A DNA stretch of 64,000 bases from Halanaeroarchaeum sulfurireducens (GTDB lineage Archaea; Halobacteriota; Halobacteria; Halobacteriales; Halobacteriaceae): positions 1,626,440 to 1,690,439 of the forward strand of contig NZ_CP008874.1 in assembly GCF_001011115.1 (NCBI RefSeq), read 5' to 3'. The notes beneath the pieces were generated by a model that saw only the letters and a program-made list of their open reading frames with translations, did not search any database and was not told where the DNA came from. Positions 9,546-19,075 of this stretch are shown here, one piece after another. Each line of letters starts with the position of its first letter. Within the stretch, counting starts at the first letter, position 1. Made by a program: the position numbers and the translations under genes.

Positions 9546-9932
9546 ATGGCAGCGGAGCGTAAGCTCGGCATTCACTGCGCCGGGGAGGAGTGGTGTCCGA
9601 TACAGGCGACTGCGAAACTGTTCTGCAAGAAGTGGCAGCCCGTCATCATCCACCGATTGCTCGAGAATGGATCGATGGGATTCAACGAACTGAAGGAGGC
9701 CGTCGACGGGATATCGAGCAAGGTCCTCTCGGACAACCTCGACGACCTGGAGGAGCACACACTCGTCGACCGAGACGTGGTGAGCGAAAAACCGTTCCGC
9801 GTGGCTTACTCGTTGACCCCGCGGGGCGAATCCACCGAAACCATCGTCAGGGAGATGCACGCCTGGGGGACGGAAAACCTGACCGAACCCATCGGGGACG
9901 GGCCCATCGGCGGGGGGCCCCTCGACGAGTAG
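9546..9932 (+). CDS. HxlR family winged-helix transcriptional regulator
   Basis: 128 aa with the HxlR pattern: an N-terminal Cys-containing segment (CPIQATAKLFCKKW), then a winged helix (FNELKEAVDGISSKVLSDNLDDLEE) and the wing ending in YSLTPRGE. HxlR proteins usually act as dimers, often sensing redox or electrophile stress through cysteines; the ligand here is unknown. A TATA-like agtataagc about 30 bases before the ATG fits a leaderless message. A short inverted repeat (cggtt-cga-aaccg, 9488-9500) upstream could be an operator. The C-terminal tail is Gly/Pro-rich. Confidence 0.9.
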   Translation: MAAERKLGIHCAGEEWCPIQATAKLFCKKWQPVIIHRLLENGSMGFNELKEAVDGISSKVLSDNLDDLEEHTLVDRDVVSEKPFRVAYSLTPRGESTETIVREMHAWGTENLTEPIGDGPIGGGPLDE

Positions 9933-10005
9933 GGCGAGCGGATCGCTGTCGGGAGGGAAATTCCTTTATGGAGGCAGGGACTCCCCAGAAGTATGGCACA
10001 GACCG

Positions 10006-10287
10006 GTGATCGTTTTTGCCGAGGCCGCCGACGAACCGCCAATTGACGCCCTCTCGGAGTTACCCCCGAGCGCGAAACTCGTCTACAAGGTTCTCGAGTA
10101 CGACGCGCCACTCACGCAGTCACAGCTCAGGGATCGGACGAGACTGACCAAACGAACCACGCGTCACGCGCTCTCGATTCTCGCGGATGCGAACGTCGTC
10201 GCCGAAGAGGTCTATCCGCCCGACGCCAGAATGCGCCAGTACCGCCCAGTCGGAGGAGGGATCGACGACGACCCGCAGGTCGGTTAG
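10006..10287 (+). CDS. MarR-like winged-helix DNA-binding protein, possibly frameshifted at its 5' end
   Basis: The 93-aa frame opened by GTG at 10006 has the haloarchaeal MarR-like fold: LPPSAKLVYKVLEYDAPLTQ, the recognition helix in LTKRTTRHALSILADANVV, and a wing. The GTG has no convincing ribosome site. Instead an ATG at 9993 lies about 27 bases after a TATA-like tttatgg (9965-9971), but it is in another frame and stops after 17 codons. Dropping one T from the T5 run at 10013-10017 would join that ATG to this frame, giving MAQTGDRFAEAADEP as N-terminus. It ends overlapping gcvPB, which is convergent. Confidence 0.75.
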   Translation: MIVFAEAADEPPIDALSELPPSAKLVYKVLEYDAPLTQSQLRDRTRLTKRTTRHALSILADANVVAEEVYPPDARMRQYRPVGGGIDDDPQVG

Positions 10288-11708
10288 TCGTCGAGAGCCT
10301 GCCAGGAGAGCCGTGGGTTTCTGGCAGCCGAGGTCTGATCGATGCGGCGTGCCGTGGTGCGATTCGGTGCCGACTCCAGGATCTCCTCGTCCTCGTCGGC
10401 CGCGGTGTTGAACGCGTCGGCGAGCTGGTCCAGGGTCCGTTTGCTCTCCGACTCCGTCGGTTCGGTCATGAGCGCCTCGTCGACGATGTCGGGCCACTTG
10501 GTCGTCGGCGGATGGACCCCCAGATCGAGCATCCGTTTCGCGAGGTCGCTCGCGTCCAGGTCGTCCGCGCTCGCGACGAATTCGTGGTGGAAGGGCTCGT
10601 AGGGGACGTCGAGGTCGAGCTGGGAGGCGAGGTAGTTGGCGTTCAACACGGCCTTCGCGCTCGTGTCGAGCAGCCCCTCCTCCCCGAGTCGCGCGATGTA
10701 GGCGTACGCCTTGATCAGGACGAGCCAGTTGCCGGAGAAGCCGTGAACCTTCCCGATGGACCGTTCGGGTGTGTACAGTTCGAATCCACCGTCGGATTGC
10801 CGGACGTGCGGGTCCGGCAGGAACTCGACAAGATCCGAGACGACTCCGACCGGTCCGGCCCCCGGCCCACCGCCGCCGTGGGGGGTGCCGAACGTCTTGT
10901 GCACGTTGTAGTGCATGATGTCGAAGCCCATGTCGCCCGGTCGGACGCGGCCGAGGAGCGCGTTGAGGTTCGCTCCGTCGTAGTAAAGCGGCGCGCCCGC
11001 ATCGTGAACGATCTCTGCGATGGCCTCGATGTCACGCTCGAAGACGCCGAGGGTGTTCGGGTTGGTGAGCATGAAGGCTGCCGTGGTGTCGCCGACGGCG
11101 GCCTCCAGGGCGTCGAGGTCGACACGGCCGTCCTCGCTCGGAATCTCGACGACGTCGTAGCCGGCCACCGCGGCGCTCGCGGGGTTCGTCCCGTGTGCGG
11201 TATCGGGGACGACGACCTCGGTCCGCTCGTGGTCGCCGTTGGCCTCGTGATAGGCGGCGGCGATCCGAATGCCGGTGAACTCTCCGGCGGCCCCTGCAGG
11301 CGGTTGGAGCGTCACTGCGTCCATGCCACCGATCTCTGCGAGGTATTCCTGTAGCCGATAGAGCAACGCGAGGGTGCCCTGCGTGCTGGCTGCAGATCGA
11401 TCCGGATGGACGAAGGCGTCGTCGACGGACGCGACCTCCTCCGCGAACGGTGGGTTGTACTTCATCGTACAGGAGCCGAGCGGGTAGGGACCGCTCTCCA
11501 CGCCGTACGTGTGCTGGGACAGTCGGACGTAGTGCCGGGACAGTTCCGGTTCGGAGAGGTCCGGCAGGGTCACCGAGTCGCGAGTGAGATCGTCCGGGAG
11601 TGGCGAATCTTCGACCGCAACCGTCTGCTGGCTCTTCTCGGGAAGCAGCGGTTCGTAGATGTCGTCCTCCGCGTCGCTCCATCGTGCCTGGTCGTAGTGG
11701 ATCGTCAT
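10284..11708 (-). CDS. gcvPB: Glycine dehydrogenase (decarboxylating) subunit 2
   Basis: 474 aa. Contains [19 protein letters not shown] and the pyridoxal phosphate lysine region [18 protein letters not shown]. This is the catalytic half of the two-subunit P protein that decarboxylates glycine and passes the aminomethyl group to the lipoyl arm of GcvH. It is the last gene of gcvT-gcvH-gcvPA-gcvPB, overlapping gcvPA by 4 bases (ATGA). It overlaps the convergent winged-helix gene by 4 bases at their stops. Confidence 0.95.
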   Translation of the reverse strand: MTIHYDQARWSDAEDDIYEPLLPEKSQQTVAVEDSPLPDDLTRDSVTLPDLSEPELSRHYVRLSQHTYGVESGPYPLGSCTMKYNPPFAEEVASVDDAFVHPDRSAASTQGTLALLYRLQEYLAEIGGMDAVTLQPPAGAAGEFTGIRIAAAYHEANGDHERTEVVVPDTAHGTNPASAAVAGYDVVEIPSEDGRVDLDALEAAVGDTTAAFMLTNPNTLGVFERDIEAIAEIVHDAGAPLYYDGANLNALLGRVRPGDMGFDIMHYNVHKTFGTPHGGGGPGAGPVGVVSDLVEFLPDPHVRQSDGGFELYTPERSIGKVHGFSGNWLVLIKAYAYIARLGEEGLLDTSAKAVLNANYLASQLDLDVPYEPFHHEFVASADDLDASDLAKRMLDLGVHPPTTKWPDIVDEALMTEPTESESKRTLDQLADAFNTAADEDEEILESAPNRTTARRIDQTSAARNPRLSWQALDD

Positions 11709-13027
11709 TGTGCCACCTCCCGGAACGCAGCGATGAAGTCGTCGATCGACCCTTCGTTGGTCTCGGTCACGCAGACCTGTACCTCGTGTTCGCCGACCGC
11801 GTGGATCGCGAATCCCTGCGCCGCGAGGTCGTCGACGATGGCGCGTGCCGGCTGATCCGTGTGAGCGACGAACTCGCGGAAGTGGTGGCGGTCGTCAACC
11901 GGGGCCCGAACGCCGATAATCTCGTCCAACCGTTCGGCCACGTCGCTTGCCAGCGACACCATTCGGTTTGCCGTCTCGAGGAGGCCCTCGGGGCCGAGGG
12001 CTGCGACGTGCATCGCCGTTCGGAGCGCGACCCAGGCCTGGTTCGTGCAGATGTTGCTCGTCGCGCGCTCTCGTCGGATGTGTTGCTCGCGCGTCTGGAG
12101 CGTGAGGGTAAAGGCCCGGAACCCAGCGTCGTCCTCGCTCGCGCCGACCAGGCGTCCCGGGACCTGCCGGAGGAAGTCTTCGCGGGTCGCGAACATCCCG
12201 AGACCCATGCCGTAACTCGTGGGCATCCCCAGAACCGACGCGTCGCCGACGACGACGTCGGCTCCCACGTCCGACGGCCGTTCGAGCAGTGACAGCGCGA
12301 CGGGGTCGCTCCCGAGGACGAAGAGGGCGTCGTTGTCGTGAGCGACGTCGCCGATCGCGTCGAGATCCGGTTCAATCGTTCCCCGGGTCGTCGGATTCTC
12401 GGCGTAAACGGCGAGCGTGTCCTCGTTCGCGGCGCCCATCAGCGCCGAGGTGTCGACGGTGCCCTTGGCGGAGGGGACGCGCTCGACCGTGATGTCCGCG
12501 CCCGCGCCGTAGTTTTCGAGGACGCTCACACGTTCGTCCCGCACATATTCGGGGACGAGGACGGTCGATCCCGACGTCTCCCGAACGCGGGACGCGAAGA
12601 GAGCGGCCTCGCCGAGCGCGGTGGCCGCGTCGTACATCGACGCGTTTGCGACGGGGAGACCGGTCAGTTCGACCAACATCGACTGGTACTCGAAGAGCGC
12701 CTGCAGGAATCCCTGCGCGACCTCGGGCTGGTACTGCGTATAGGAGGTCAAAAACTCCGAGCGAGCCGAGATGCGGTCGACGACACTCGGGACGTAGTGA
12801 TCGTAATGACCACGTCCCAGGAACTCCGTCAGGTCGTCGTTCCGGGAGAGAAGGGCGTCGATTTCGGTGCGAATCTCGGGTTCACTTCGCGCGTCGATAT
12901 CGAGGTCACCCTCGAAGCGAACGGGATCGGGAACGTCGAAGAGTTCCGTTACGTCGTCCACGCCGACCGCTTCGAGCATCGCCGCCGTCTCCTCTGCGGA
13001 GTGAGGAACGTAGGGGCTGCCAGTCAT
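11705..13027 (-). CDS. gcvPA: Glycine dehydrogenase (decarboxylating) subunit 1
   Basis: 440 aa, starting with a typical N-terminus ([20 protein letters not shown]). It contains [35 protein letters not shown] and [19 protein letters not shown], all characteristic of GcvPA. It forms the heterodimeric P protein with GcvPB. It overlaps gcvH upstream and gcvPB downstream by 4 bases each, so translation is probably coupled along the operon. Confidence 0.95.
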   Translation of the reverse strand: MTGSPYVPHSAEETAAMLEAVGVDDVTELFDVPDPVRFEGDLDIDARSEPEIRTEIDALLSRNDDLTEFLGRGHYDHYVPSVVDRISARSEFLTSYTQYQPEVAQGFLQALFEYQSMLVELTGLPVANASMYDAATALGEAALFASRVRETSGSTVLVPEYVRDERVSVLENYGAGADITVERVPSAKGTVDTSALMGAANEDTLAVYAENPTTRGTIEPDLDAIGDVAHDNDALFVLGSDPVALSLLERPSDVGADVVVGDASVLGMPTSYGMGLGMFATREDFLRQVPGRLVGASEDDAGFRAFTLTLQTREQHIRRERATSNICTNQAWVALRTAMHVAALGPEGLLETANRMVSLASDVAERLDEIIGVRAPVDDRHHFREFVAHTDQPARAIVDDLAAQGFAIHAVGEHEVQVCVTETNEGSIDDFIAAFREVAQ

Positions 13028-13401
13028 TCGATCTGATCAGAGTACTCCGATCCGGAGTGGAGGTCCTCAAGTTCTCCCTCGTCGGCGGCGTCCACTTCGA
13101 CGAGCCAACCGTCGCCATATGGGTCCTCGTTGAGCAGTTCGGGTTCGTCGAAGACACGCTCGTTGACGTCGGTGACCTCGCCGGACACCGGCGCGTAGAT
13201 GTCGGAGACGGCTTTGATGCTCTCGACCACGCCGAAGTCCTCGCCGGCCTCGATCTCGTCGCCGACCGACGGCAGTTCCACGAAGACGATATCGCCCAGT
13301 TCGTCCTGGGCGTAGTCGCTGAGACCGATCCGACCGGTTTCGGGGTCGATCCACTCGTGCGATTCTCGGTAGTACAGGTTCATTGGTACGTCGAAGCTCA
13401 T
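13024..13401 (-). CDS. gcvH: Glycine cleavage system H protein
   Basis: 125 aa. The lipoyl domain begins [20 protein letters not shown] and carries the lipoylation site ESIKAVSD (lysine near residue 63), followed by [11 protein letters not shown] and the C-terminal [12 protein letters not shown]. It shuttles the aminomethyl group between the P and T proteins. 4-base overlaps with gcvT and gcvPA place it in the middle of the operon. A second in-frame ATG six codons in (MNLYYRE) is an alternative start. Confidence 0.95.
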   Translation of the reverse strand: MSFDVPMNLYYRESHEWIDPETGRIGLSDYAQDELGDIVFVELPSVGDEIEAGEDFGVVESIKAVSDIYAPVSGEVTDVNERVFDEPELLNEDPYGDGWLVEVDAADEGELEDLHSGSEYSDQIE

Positions 13402-14519
13402 TGGTATCCCTCCAGGAACGGGGGTGTCGTTATCGTCGCCGCTTTCCCCTCGCCGCGCACGACGACGCGGACCGTCTCGCCATCCTCGGTGAACGTCGTC
13501 CCGACGTAGCCGAGGCCGATCGGTTCACCGAGCGTTGGACTCATCGTCCCACTCGTCACCGTGCCAATCTGGTCGCCGTCGGCGTTCCGGATCTCGTACC
13601 CGTGGCGTGGAACGCCGCGTTCGTTCAGCACGAAGCCGACGAACTCCTCCTCGACGCCCTCCTCGGCCTGCCGTTCGAGGGCGTCCCGGCCCACGAACTC
13701 GGTGTCCAGGTCGACCGTGAACCCGACGCCCGCCTCGTAGGGGGTTCGGGGTTCGTCTTCCGGGTCGAAGTCCTGTCCGGACAGGAGAAAGCCCATCTCG
13801 AGGCGGAGCGTATCGCGGGCACCGAGCCCACAGGGCTGGCAGTCGAAGGCGTCCCAGACGGCCACGCCGTCGGCCGCGGGAAAGACGATTTCGAATCCCG
13901 GCTCGCCCGTATAGCCGGTGCGGGCGATCCAGGTCGGCGTCCCGGCCACGGTGCCGTAGGTGGCCTCGAACCGGCCGAGATCGTGGACATCGGCGTCGGT
14001 GGCGTCGGCGACGAGTGCGTTCGCGTCCGGCCCCTGTACCGCCACCATACCGAGATCGTCAGTGACGTTGGCGACCTCGACGTCGAGGCCCCACGTCTCG
14101 GCGTGGCTGGTCCACCGTTCGTGCATCTGTGCGTCGTGGCCCGCGTTCGGAACGAACATGAACGTCGCGTCGGTCCCGGGGGCGTCCGGCGCCGGTGCAG
14201 ATGCCGGCATCCGGTAGACGACCGTGTCGTCGAGGATGACGCCGCGATCGTCGGTGATCATCGAGTACTGGGCGTCGCCTGGGTCCAGTTCCGTCACGTC
14301 GTTGGTCGTAAGCCGTTGCATCAGCGCCTCGGCATCGGGACCGGAGACCTCGACTTCCCCCATGTGAGAGACGTCGAAGATGCCCGCAGCGGTCCTGACC
14401 GCCTCGTGTTCGGCCCGGATGGAGTCGAACTCCACCGGCATATCCCATCCTCCAAAGTCGGTGAACGACGCGTCGAGCGCCTCGTGTCGATCGTGCAACG
14501 GCGGCGTCCGCAGGGCCAT
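13398..14519 (-). CDS. gcvT: Aminomethyltransferase (glycine cleavage system T protein)
   Basis: 373 aa. N-terminus [21 protein letters not shown]; folate-binding region [19 protein letters not shown] and later [15 protein letters not shown]-terminal GCVT barrel ([20 protein letters not shown]). It transfers the methylene group to tetrahydrofolate (or the halobacterial folate analogue) and releases ammonia. It is the first gene of the operon, so the operon promoter should lie in the 90 bases between it and the divergent NYN gene. Confidence 0.95.
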   Translation of the reverse strand: MALRTPPLHDRHEALDASFTDFGGWDMPVEFDSIRAEHEAVRTAAGIFDVSHMGEVEVSGPDAEALMQRLTTNDVTELDPGDAQYSMITDDRGVILDDTVVYRMPASAPAPDAPGTDATFMFVPNAGHDAQMHERWTSHAETWGLDVEVANVTDDLGMVAVQGPDANALVADATDADVHDLGRFEATYGTVAGTPTWIARTGYTGEPGFEIVFPAADGVAVWDAFDCQPCGLGARDTLRLEMGFLLSGQDFDPEDEPRTPYEAGVGFTVDLDTEFVGRDALERQAEEGVEEEFVGFVLNERGVPRHGYEIRNADGDQIGTVTSGTMSPTLGEPIGLGYVGTTFTEDGETVRVVVRGEGKAATITTPPFLEGYQ

Positions 14520-14612
14520 GCGTGCATTGTTGAACGCCTACAAGAAATGCTTTCGTATCGCCGCCCGGAGACGAACCGCCATCGCTAACAGGACCCACCG
14601 TCGATCTATCGC

Positions 14613-15053
14613 ATGGGATTGCGGTCGCTCCTCTCGAACACGCCGACGGCCGCCCTCTTCGTCGACGGGCCGAACGTCCTTCGCGACGAGTTCGACGTCG
14701 ATCTCGACGACGTCCGGGACGCGGCCGACGAAGCGGGCCGTCTCGTCGTCACACGCCTCTATCTCGACGAACACGCCCCCTCGGGGCTCATCCAGGCCGC
14801 GGAAGCCCGGGGCTACGAGGTCACCATCACGAGCGGCGACGTCGACGTGAAACTCGCGGTCGACGCCACGGCCCTGCTCGTCGAGGACCCGCCCGACGTC
14901 TTCGTCATCGCCTCGCGTGACACCGACTTCAAGCCCGTCGTCGAGCTGGCCAACCGCCGCGGCGTTCGGACGCTCGCCATCGCCCCCGGGGAGCACGGGC
15001 GCTCCGACGCGCTGCGAAACGCCGCCCAGGACGCCGTCGTCCTGGACGGGTAG
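14613..15053 (+). CDS. NYN domain (PIN-like) protein, putative ribonuclease
   Basis: 146 aa. Acidic residues typical of the NYN/LabA fold are visible: Asp in ALFVDGPNVLRD (near residue 18), Asp pairs in SGDVDVKLAVDATALL, and SRDTDFKPVVELA. The fold is shared with PIN nucleases, so RNA cleavage is a plausible activity, but no substrate is indicated. It is a short single-domain form. It is followed 30 bases later by the TatD-family gene on the same strand. Confidence 0.8.
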   Translation: MGLRSLLSNTPTAALFVDGPNVLRDEFDVDLDDVRDAADEAGRLVVTRLYLDEHAPSGLIQAAEARGYEVTITSGDVDVKLAVDATALLVEDPPDVFVIASRDTDFKPVVELANRRGVRTLAIAPGEHGRSDALRNAAQDAVVLDG

Positions 15054-15083
15054 CCTTTTGCCGACGCCGGTCCCACGGCGGGT

Positions 15084-15932
15084 ATGCGCGAGTTCGAGAC
15101 GCCCATTCTCGACGATCACCTCCACCTCGATCCCCGCCACGGCCGGGGGGTCGAGGCAGCGAAGGACTTCGCCCGGAGCGGCGGCACGCACCTGCTCGTC
15201 GTCAACAAGCCCTCCTGGTTGCTCGGCGTCACACCCGAAACGGGCGAGGACTTCCGGGCTGTCTACGAGGAGACGATCGAGACGGTCGAGGCGGCATCGG
15301 ACGTCCTGCGCGGCCGGGCCTGGCCGGTCCTCGGCGTCCATCCCGCGCTGATCTCCAGGCTCGTCGACGACCGAGGCTACGACCCGGACACCGCCGCCGA
15401 CCTGATGAAAGCCGGACTGGAGACTGCCGCCGAGTACGCCGCAAGCGGTCCCGCGGTCGCGCTCAAGTCCGGCAGACCCCACTACGACGTGAGCGACGCG
15501 GTCTGGGACGCCTCGAACGAGGTCCTCCGCCGTGCACTCGAACTCGCCGCCGAAACGGGGGTCGCCGTCCAGCTCCACACCGAGCAAACCACCGACCTCA
15601 CCGACGTGGCGGCGTGGGCCGAGGACGCGGGACTCGCTCCCGAGCGCGTCGTCAAACACTACGCGAGCGGGCAACTCGACGGCGTCACCAAGAGCGTGAT
15701 GGCCCGGAAGGAGTACCTCGAGACCGCCATCGAGGTGGACGAGCCGTTCCTCATGGAGACCGATTTCGTCGACGACCCCGACCGCCCCGGCGCGGTCATG
15801 GGACCGAAGACGGTGCCCCGCCGCGTCGACTGGCTGCTCGAGTCGGGCCACGAACCGGCGGTCCGCACGGCCCACGTCGAGACCCCGGAGACCGTCTACG
15901 GGATCGACACCGTCGCAACCCTCGACGACTAA
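15084..15932 (+). CDS. TatD-family metal-dependent hydrolase
   Basis: 282 aa. The amidohydrolase metal ligands are visible: DDHLHL near residue 10 (HxH), a mid-protein GVHPAL, VAVQLHTEQTTD, HYASGQ and the late LMETDFVDD. This matches the archaeal TatD-related group. TatD enzymes act as 3'-5' exonucleases or deoxyribonucleases in other organisms, but this branch is not characterised, so only a hydrolase fold is claimed. A 31-base gap from the NYN gene suggests co-transcription. Confidence 0.82.
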   Translation: MREFETPILDDHLHLDPRHGRGVEAAKDFARSGGTHLLVVNKPSWLLGVTPETGEDFRAVYEETIETVEAASDVLRGRAWPVLGVHPALISRLVDDRGYDPDTAADLMKAGLETAAEYAASGPAVALKSGRPHYDVSDAVWDASNEVLRRALELAAETGVAVQLHTEQTTDLTDVAAWAEDAGLAPERVVKHYASGQLDGVTKSVMARKEYLETAIEVDEPFLMETDFVDDPDRPGAVMGPKTVPRRVDWLLESGHEPAVRTAHVETPETVYGIDTVATLDD

Positions 15933-16150
15933 TCAGGGGCACCGACCGGAGAGACAGCCATCGCCCACTCGCCCGCCCGTCCTCCGCGAACGTCCCCCCC
16001 CCCCGCACTCTTCACTGCGATCAGCACGATCGGCGCGATCGACGGAATAGGCAAAAACGCGACCTCCGGACGTCAGATAGTCCCCCAATCGGGGTCGACG
16101 CCGCGAGTCCGAAGGAAAGCCCTTTGTCTCGGGCCTCCCGCATACGTTAT

Positions 16151-16729
16151 ATGAGTACGCCCGAGGAAGAGTTCTATACCGAAGAACGCTGGGAGAACTG
16201 GCTGGATCGGCTCCGCGACGAGGATATCGACCCCGAGGAGGAGGACTCCGCCCGCCTGCTGTTGAACCTCCAGGACGACGTGGCCATCGCCGTCGCGAAG
16301 ATCCTGACCGCCTACGAAGACGGCGAGATCGATCGCGAGACCGCCATCGAGGAACTGACCGACATCCGCGAGGTGGTCCTCGACGAACCGGACATCGAGG
16401 ACGAGGAGACCCTGATTCTCGTCGACGGCGTGCAGACGAGTCTCGTCTGTGTCTTCTTCAGCGCGGAGCAGTACCTCGCCGAGGGCGTCGCCACGGACGC
16501 CCAAATCACGGACTACGTCGAGGCCGCCGCCGACGCGGAAGACGAGGAGGACCTCGACCGCGCGCTCGGGCTCGCGGCCGCGGCCGGCACCCGCGTCATC
16601 GACGGCGACGACCTCGACATCTCCGTCACCGAGGAGTTCGAGTACGGTCTCGTCACCGAGTGGGTCAACGGCCTCGACAGCCTCCAGACGGCCCTGGCGG
16701 ACCCGGAAGTCATCGACGAAGAGGAGTAG
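16151..16729 (+). CDS. DUF2150 family protein
   Basis: 192 aa, highly acidic and mostly helical, without membrane segments. Recognisable features are the N-terminus EEEFYTEERWENWLDRL and RLLLNLQDDVAIAVAKIL. I recognise it as the conserved archaeal DUF2150 family, whose function is unknown. The ATG at 16151 is preceded by cgttat without a Shine-Dalgarno and gives the natural N-terminus; the frame is open much further upstream but that part is low-quality coding. An 11-base C run lies 147 bases before the start. Confidence 0.8.
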   Translation: MSTPEEEFYTEERWENWLDRLRDEDIDPEEEDSARLLLNLQDDVAIAVAKILTAYEDGEIDRETAIEELTDIREVVLDEPDIEDEETLILVDGVQTSLVCVFFSAEQYLAEGVATDAQITDYVEAAADAEDEEDLDRALGLAAAAGTRVIDGDDLDISVTEEFEYGLVTEWVNGLDSLQTALADPEVIDEEE

Positions 16730-16789
16730 GTCAAGGGGTCATTCAAGGCCCACCGCCTGGGTCATCAGGCGGACCCACATTTCCGCCCC

Positions 16790-18028
16790 TTACGGATTTG
16801 TTGATTCTGCCGATATAAAGTAGAGATTCGAGGAGCCGTCGTCGAAGTAAAGTTTCAAGACGAAAAAGTCGCTTTTTATGCTCGGATTGACTGGTTCAAA
16901 ATCAAACACGAATCGAATCGTGCGGGGAGTATTTGGATCGAACACCAAATCCTGATTGAAATCCTGTGCCGAACCCCCGATAGATAATGTCGTCAGTTCA
17001 TCTTCCGTCGATTCATCATACAAAGTAGCCTCAGATGGGGGGTCTTGATTATTATCCGCCTGATAATAGTAACTTATTCTTGCCTTAGTGGCATCAACCG
17101 AGGTCGTTCCTTGATTTTCGAACTCCGCATCAAGGCTGGACTTATTATTTTTGGAGGCGCTATTGAAAACGACCTCATTCCCACTTGGATTGATCTCAGT
17201 TCCATCCCCTCCATCGCCACCATCAAATCCCCCATCTGCAGGCCGACTCCCACCCAGCGGGGTGCTGTCGGCACCGACGGCGCTACAGTAGACAGTCATT
17301 TCCCGGTCGAAGTCAAACGTCGCCGTTCCACCCGAAACCGTCACGTCCGCCTCGTCACCAACGAGTTCCTGCCACCGGGATTCCGAAAGTCTCGTGGGAA
17401 CGGTAATATTCGGCTTGTTTACGGTTGTACTGTCCGCCAGGCCTGCTCGTGCCTGAAAATCCGTGGCCCCGATGCCGTTCTCCGAATAGTTGCCTTGCAG
17501 CGCGACGAGATTGATCGTGTCGTTTCGAACGAGATCCTGGTCGCTCACGACGACCTGTCTGCCATCGTCGTAATCCGCGTACAGGACCGTATTCTCGTAC
17601 ACGAGCGTGGGGGCCGGGGTGTAGTGATTGTAGTCCGCCGAGTAGTTCAGAAACTTCGTCTCGCTCGAGACGGGGCAGACGGAGACCGTGTTACCGTCGC
17701 CATCCTTCACAGTTATGCTCCCGGCGTCAACCGTTCGCAACGACCCCGACGCCGGCGCTGGGTTCACCCCGAAGGTGTGCATCGGGTAGGTCGTCCCCAA
17801 TTTCACCGAGACCGGCTGGGCCTCTCCGTCCTGAAACGCGCCGATGATGGCATTCCGGACGTCGAGCATGTCCTGCTGGACGTCGAGGCTGTGCTGGAAC
17901 TCCGCGTTCTTGTTCTCCTGCGGGACGATGACCGTCTGGTAGGTCGCCAGCAGGATGACGAGCACGGCGAACATCAACACCGCGCCTACCTGGATGGCCT
18001 GACCCCGTTCGTCGTCCCGGAATCGCAT
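16790..18028 (-). CDS. Secreted or surface protein with pilin-like N-terminal segment
   Basis: 412 aa. The N-terminus (RDDERGQAIQVGAVLMFAVL, then VILLATYQTVIVPQEN) has the charged stretch, Gly-Gln and hydrophobic helix of archaeal pilin-like proteins. The rest looks extracellular: many Asn, Thr and Ser, a Gly/Asp-rich linker near residues 265-280 (GGFDGGDGGDGTE) and a beta-rich C-terminal domain with few Cys. It is probably membrane-anchored and outward-facing. Divergent from the pilin gene at 18130, with each start about 26 bases from its own TATA-like element. Exact family not recognised. Confidence 0.7.
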   Translation of the reverse strand: MRFRDDERGQAIQVGAVLMFAVLVILLATYQTVIVPQENKNAEFQHSLDVQQDMLDVRNAIIGAFQDGEAQPVSVKLGTTYPMHTFGVNPAPASGSLRTVDAGSITVKDGDGNTVSVCPVSSETKFLNYSADYNHYTPAPTLVYENTVLYADYDDGRQVVVSDQDLVRNDTINLVALQGNYSENGIGATDFQARAGLADSTTVNKPNITVPTRLSESRWQELVGDEADVTVSGGTATFDFDREMTVYCSAVGADSTPLGGSRPADGGFDGGDGGDGTEINPSGNEVVFNSASKNNKSSLDAEFENQGTTSVDATKARISYYYQADNNQDPPSEATLYDESTEDELTTLSIGGSAQDFNQDLVFDPNTPRTIRFVFDFEPVNPSIKSDFFVLKLYFDDGSSNLYFISAESTNP

Positions 18029-18129
18029 ATACGAATATGGCGGCGGGACGGCGTATAACTGTGGTGGAGGACCGTCGGCCGATCCGAACGGGATGCAACT
18101 TTAATACCCGCCCCGACGACCGTCGAATC
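18029..18129. promoter_or_regulatory. Divergent promoter pair for two pilin-like genes
   Basis: A TATA-like gtataac (about 18051-18057, reading gttatac on the minus strand) lies 25-28 bases from the minus-strand ATG at 18028. On the other side, actttaatac (about 18099-18108) lies 25-28 bases before the plus-strand GTG at 18130. Both fit leaderless transcripts, so the two surface-protein genes are probably controlled from this 101-base region. Confidence 0.55.
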
Positions 18130-19075
18130 GTGCGCACCGACCGCGGTCAATCTGAGTCGATCGGCGCGATGCTTTTGGTGGCGATCGTCGTCATCGCCGT
18201 GGCCGTCGTCGCCGGGGCGCTGTTCATGTCCAGTTCCCCGACCGAGCATCCCAACGTTCGCATCGAGGCCACCGCGAACGGTTCGGAACTTCTGGTCGAA
18301 CATCGGGCCGGCGAACCGATCCACGAGAACGAGTTCGAGATCGTTCTTCGCGAAACTGGTACGACCATGTCTGGGGTGGCGGGACAGCCTCGTGAGCCCG
18401 CCAGCGACAAAGACGGGGTTTTCGAACCAAGCGAGGTGTGGATGTTCGATGCGGACTATTCTATCTCTGAAGGCGAGTCAGTGCTGTTGGTTTATACCGG
18501 CGGTGACCGGGTCCTGCTGGACGAAACGGCAGTCGAGATTCCAACCCAAGACGATGATAATGACGAACTCCCATCCGGTACGGTAGCCTACGACGACGAA
18601 AACGGGAACGGCCTCTTTGATCGCGGGGAGCAAACCTACGAGAGAGACGACTTCGTAAACGAAAACTTCGGAGAGGATGTGGATTTAGTTGTACAGCGAG
18701 ATCTTTCCAATGTCGATGGCAAACTCCAATTAAAGCCTACGAGTGTGACGGTCAAATCCGGGGTCGAACTATCGACCACAAATAACTTCAACATTGATAT
18801 GGACGTGAGCGATTCTATCAGCGTGACTGGCGCCACAATCGACGCCAGCGGTGATGCCACATTGGACGGCCAGCGCGTCGATGCTGAGAGGGTTGACCTG
18901 ACAGCAGAGGGTAAAATCGAGTTACTCAGTTTTCACGATATCGACGTATCCGATGCCACACTATCTGCCTCGGAGAATGCAAATGTCAAGGTCGAGAGCG
19001 ACGAAAATGTTGAGCTGGCGGATGCGACCCTTCACGGCAAAGATATTCTCGTAACCGCAAAAAAGGCCGAAAATA

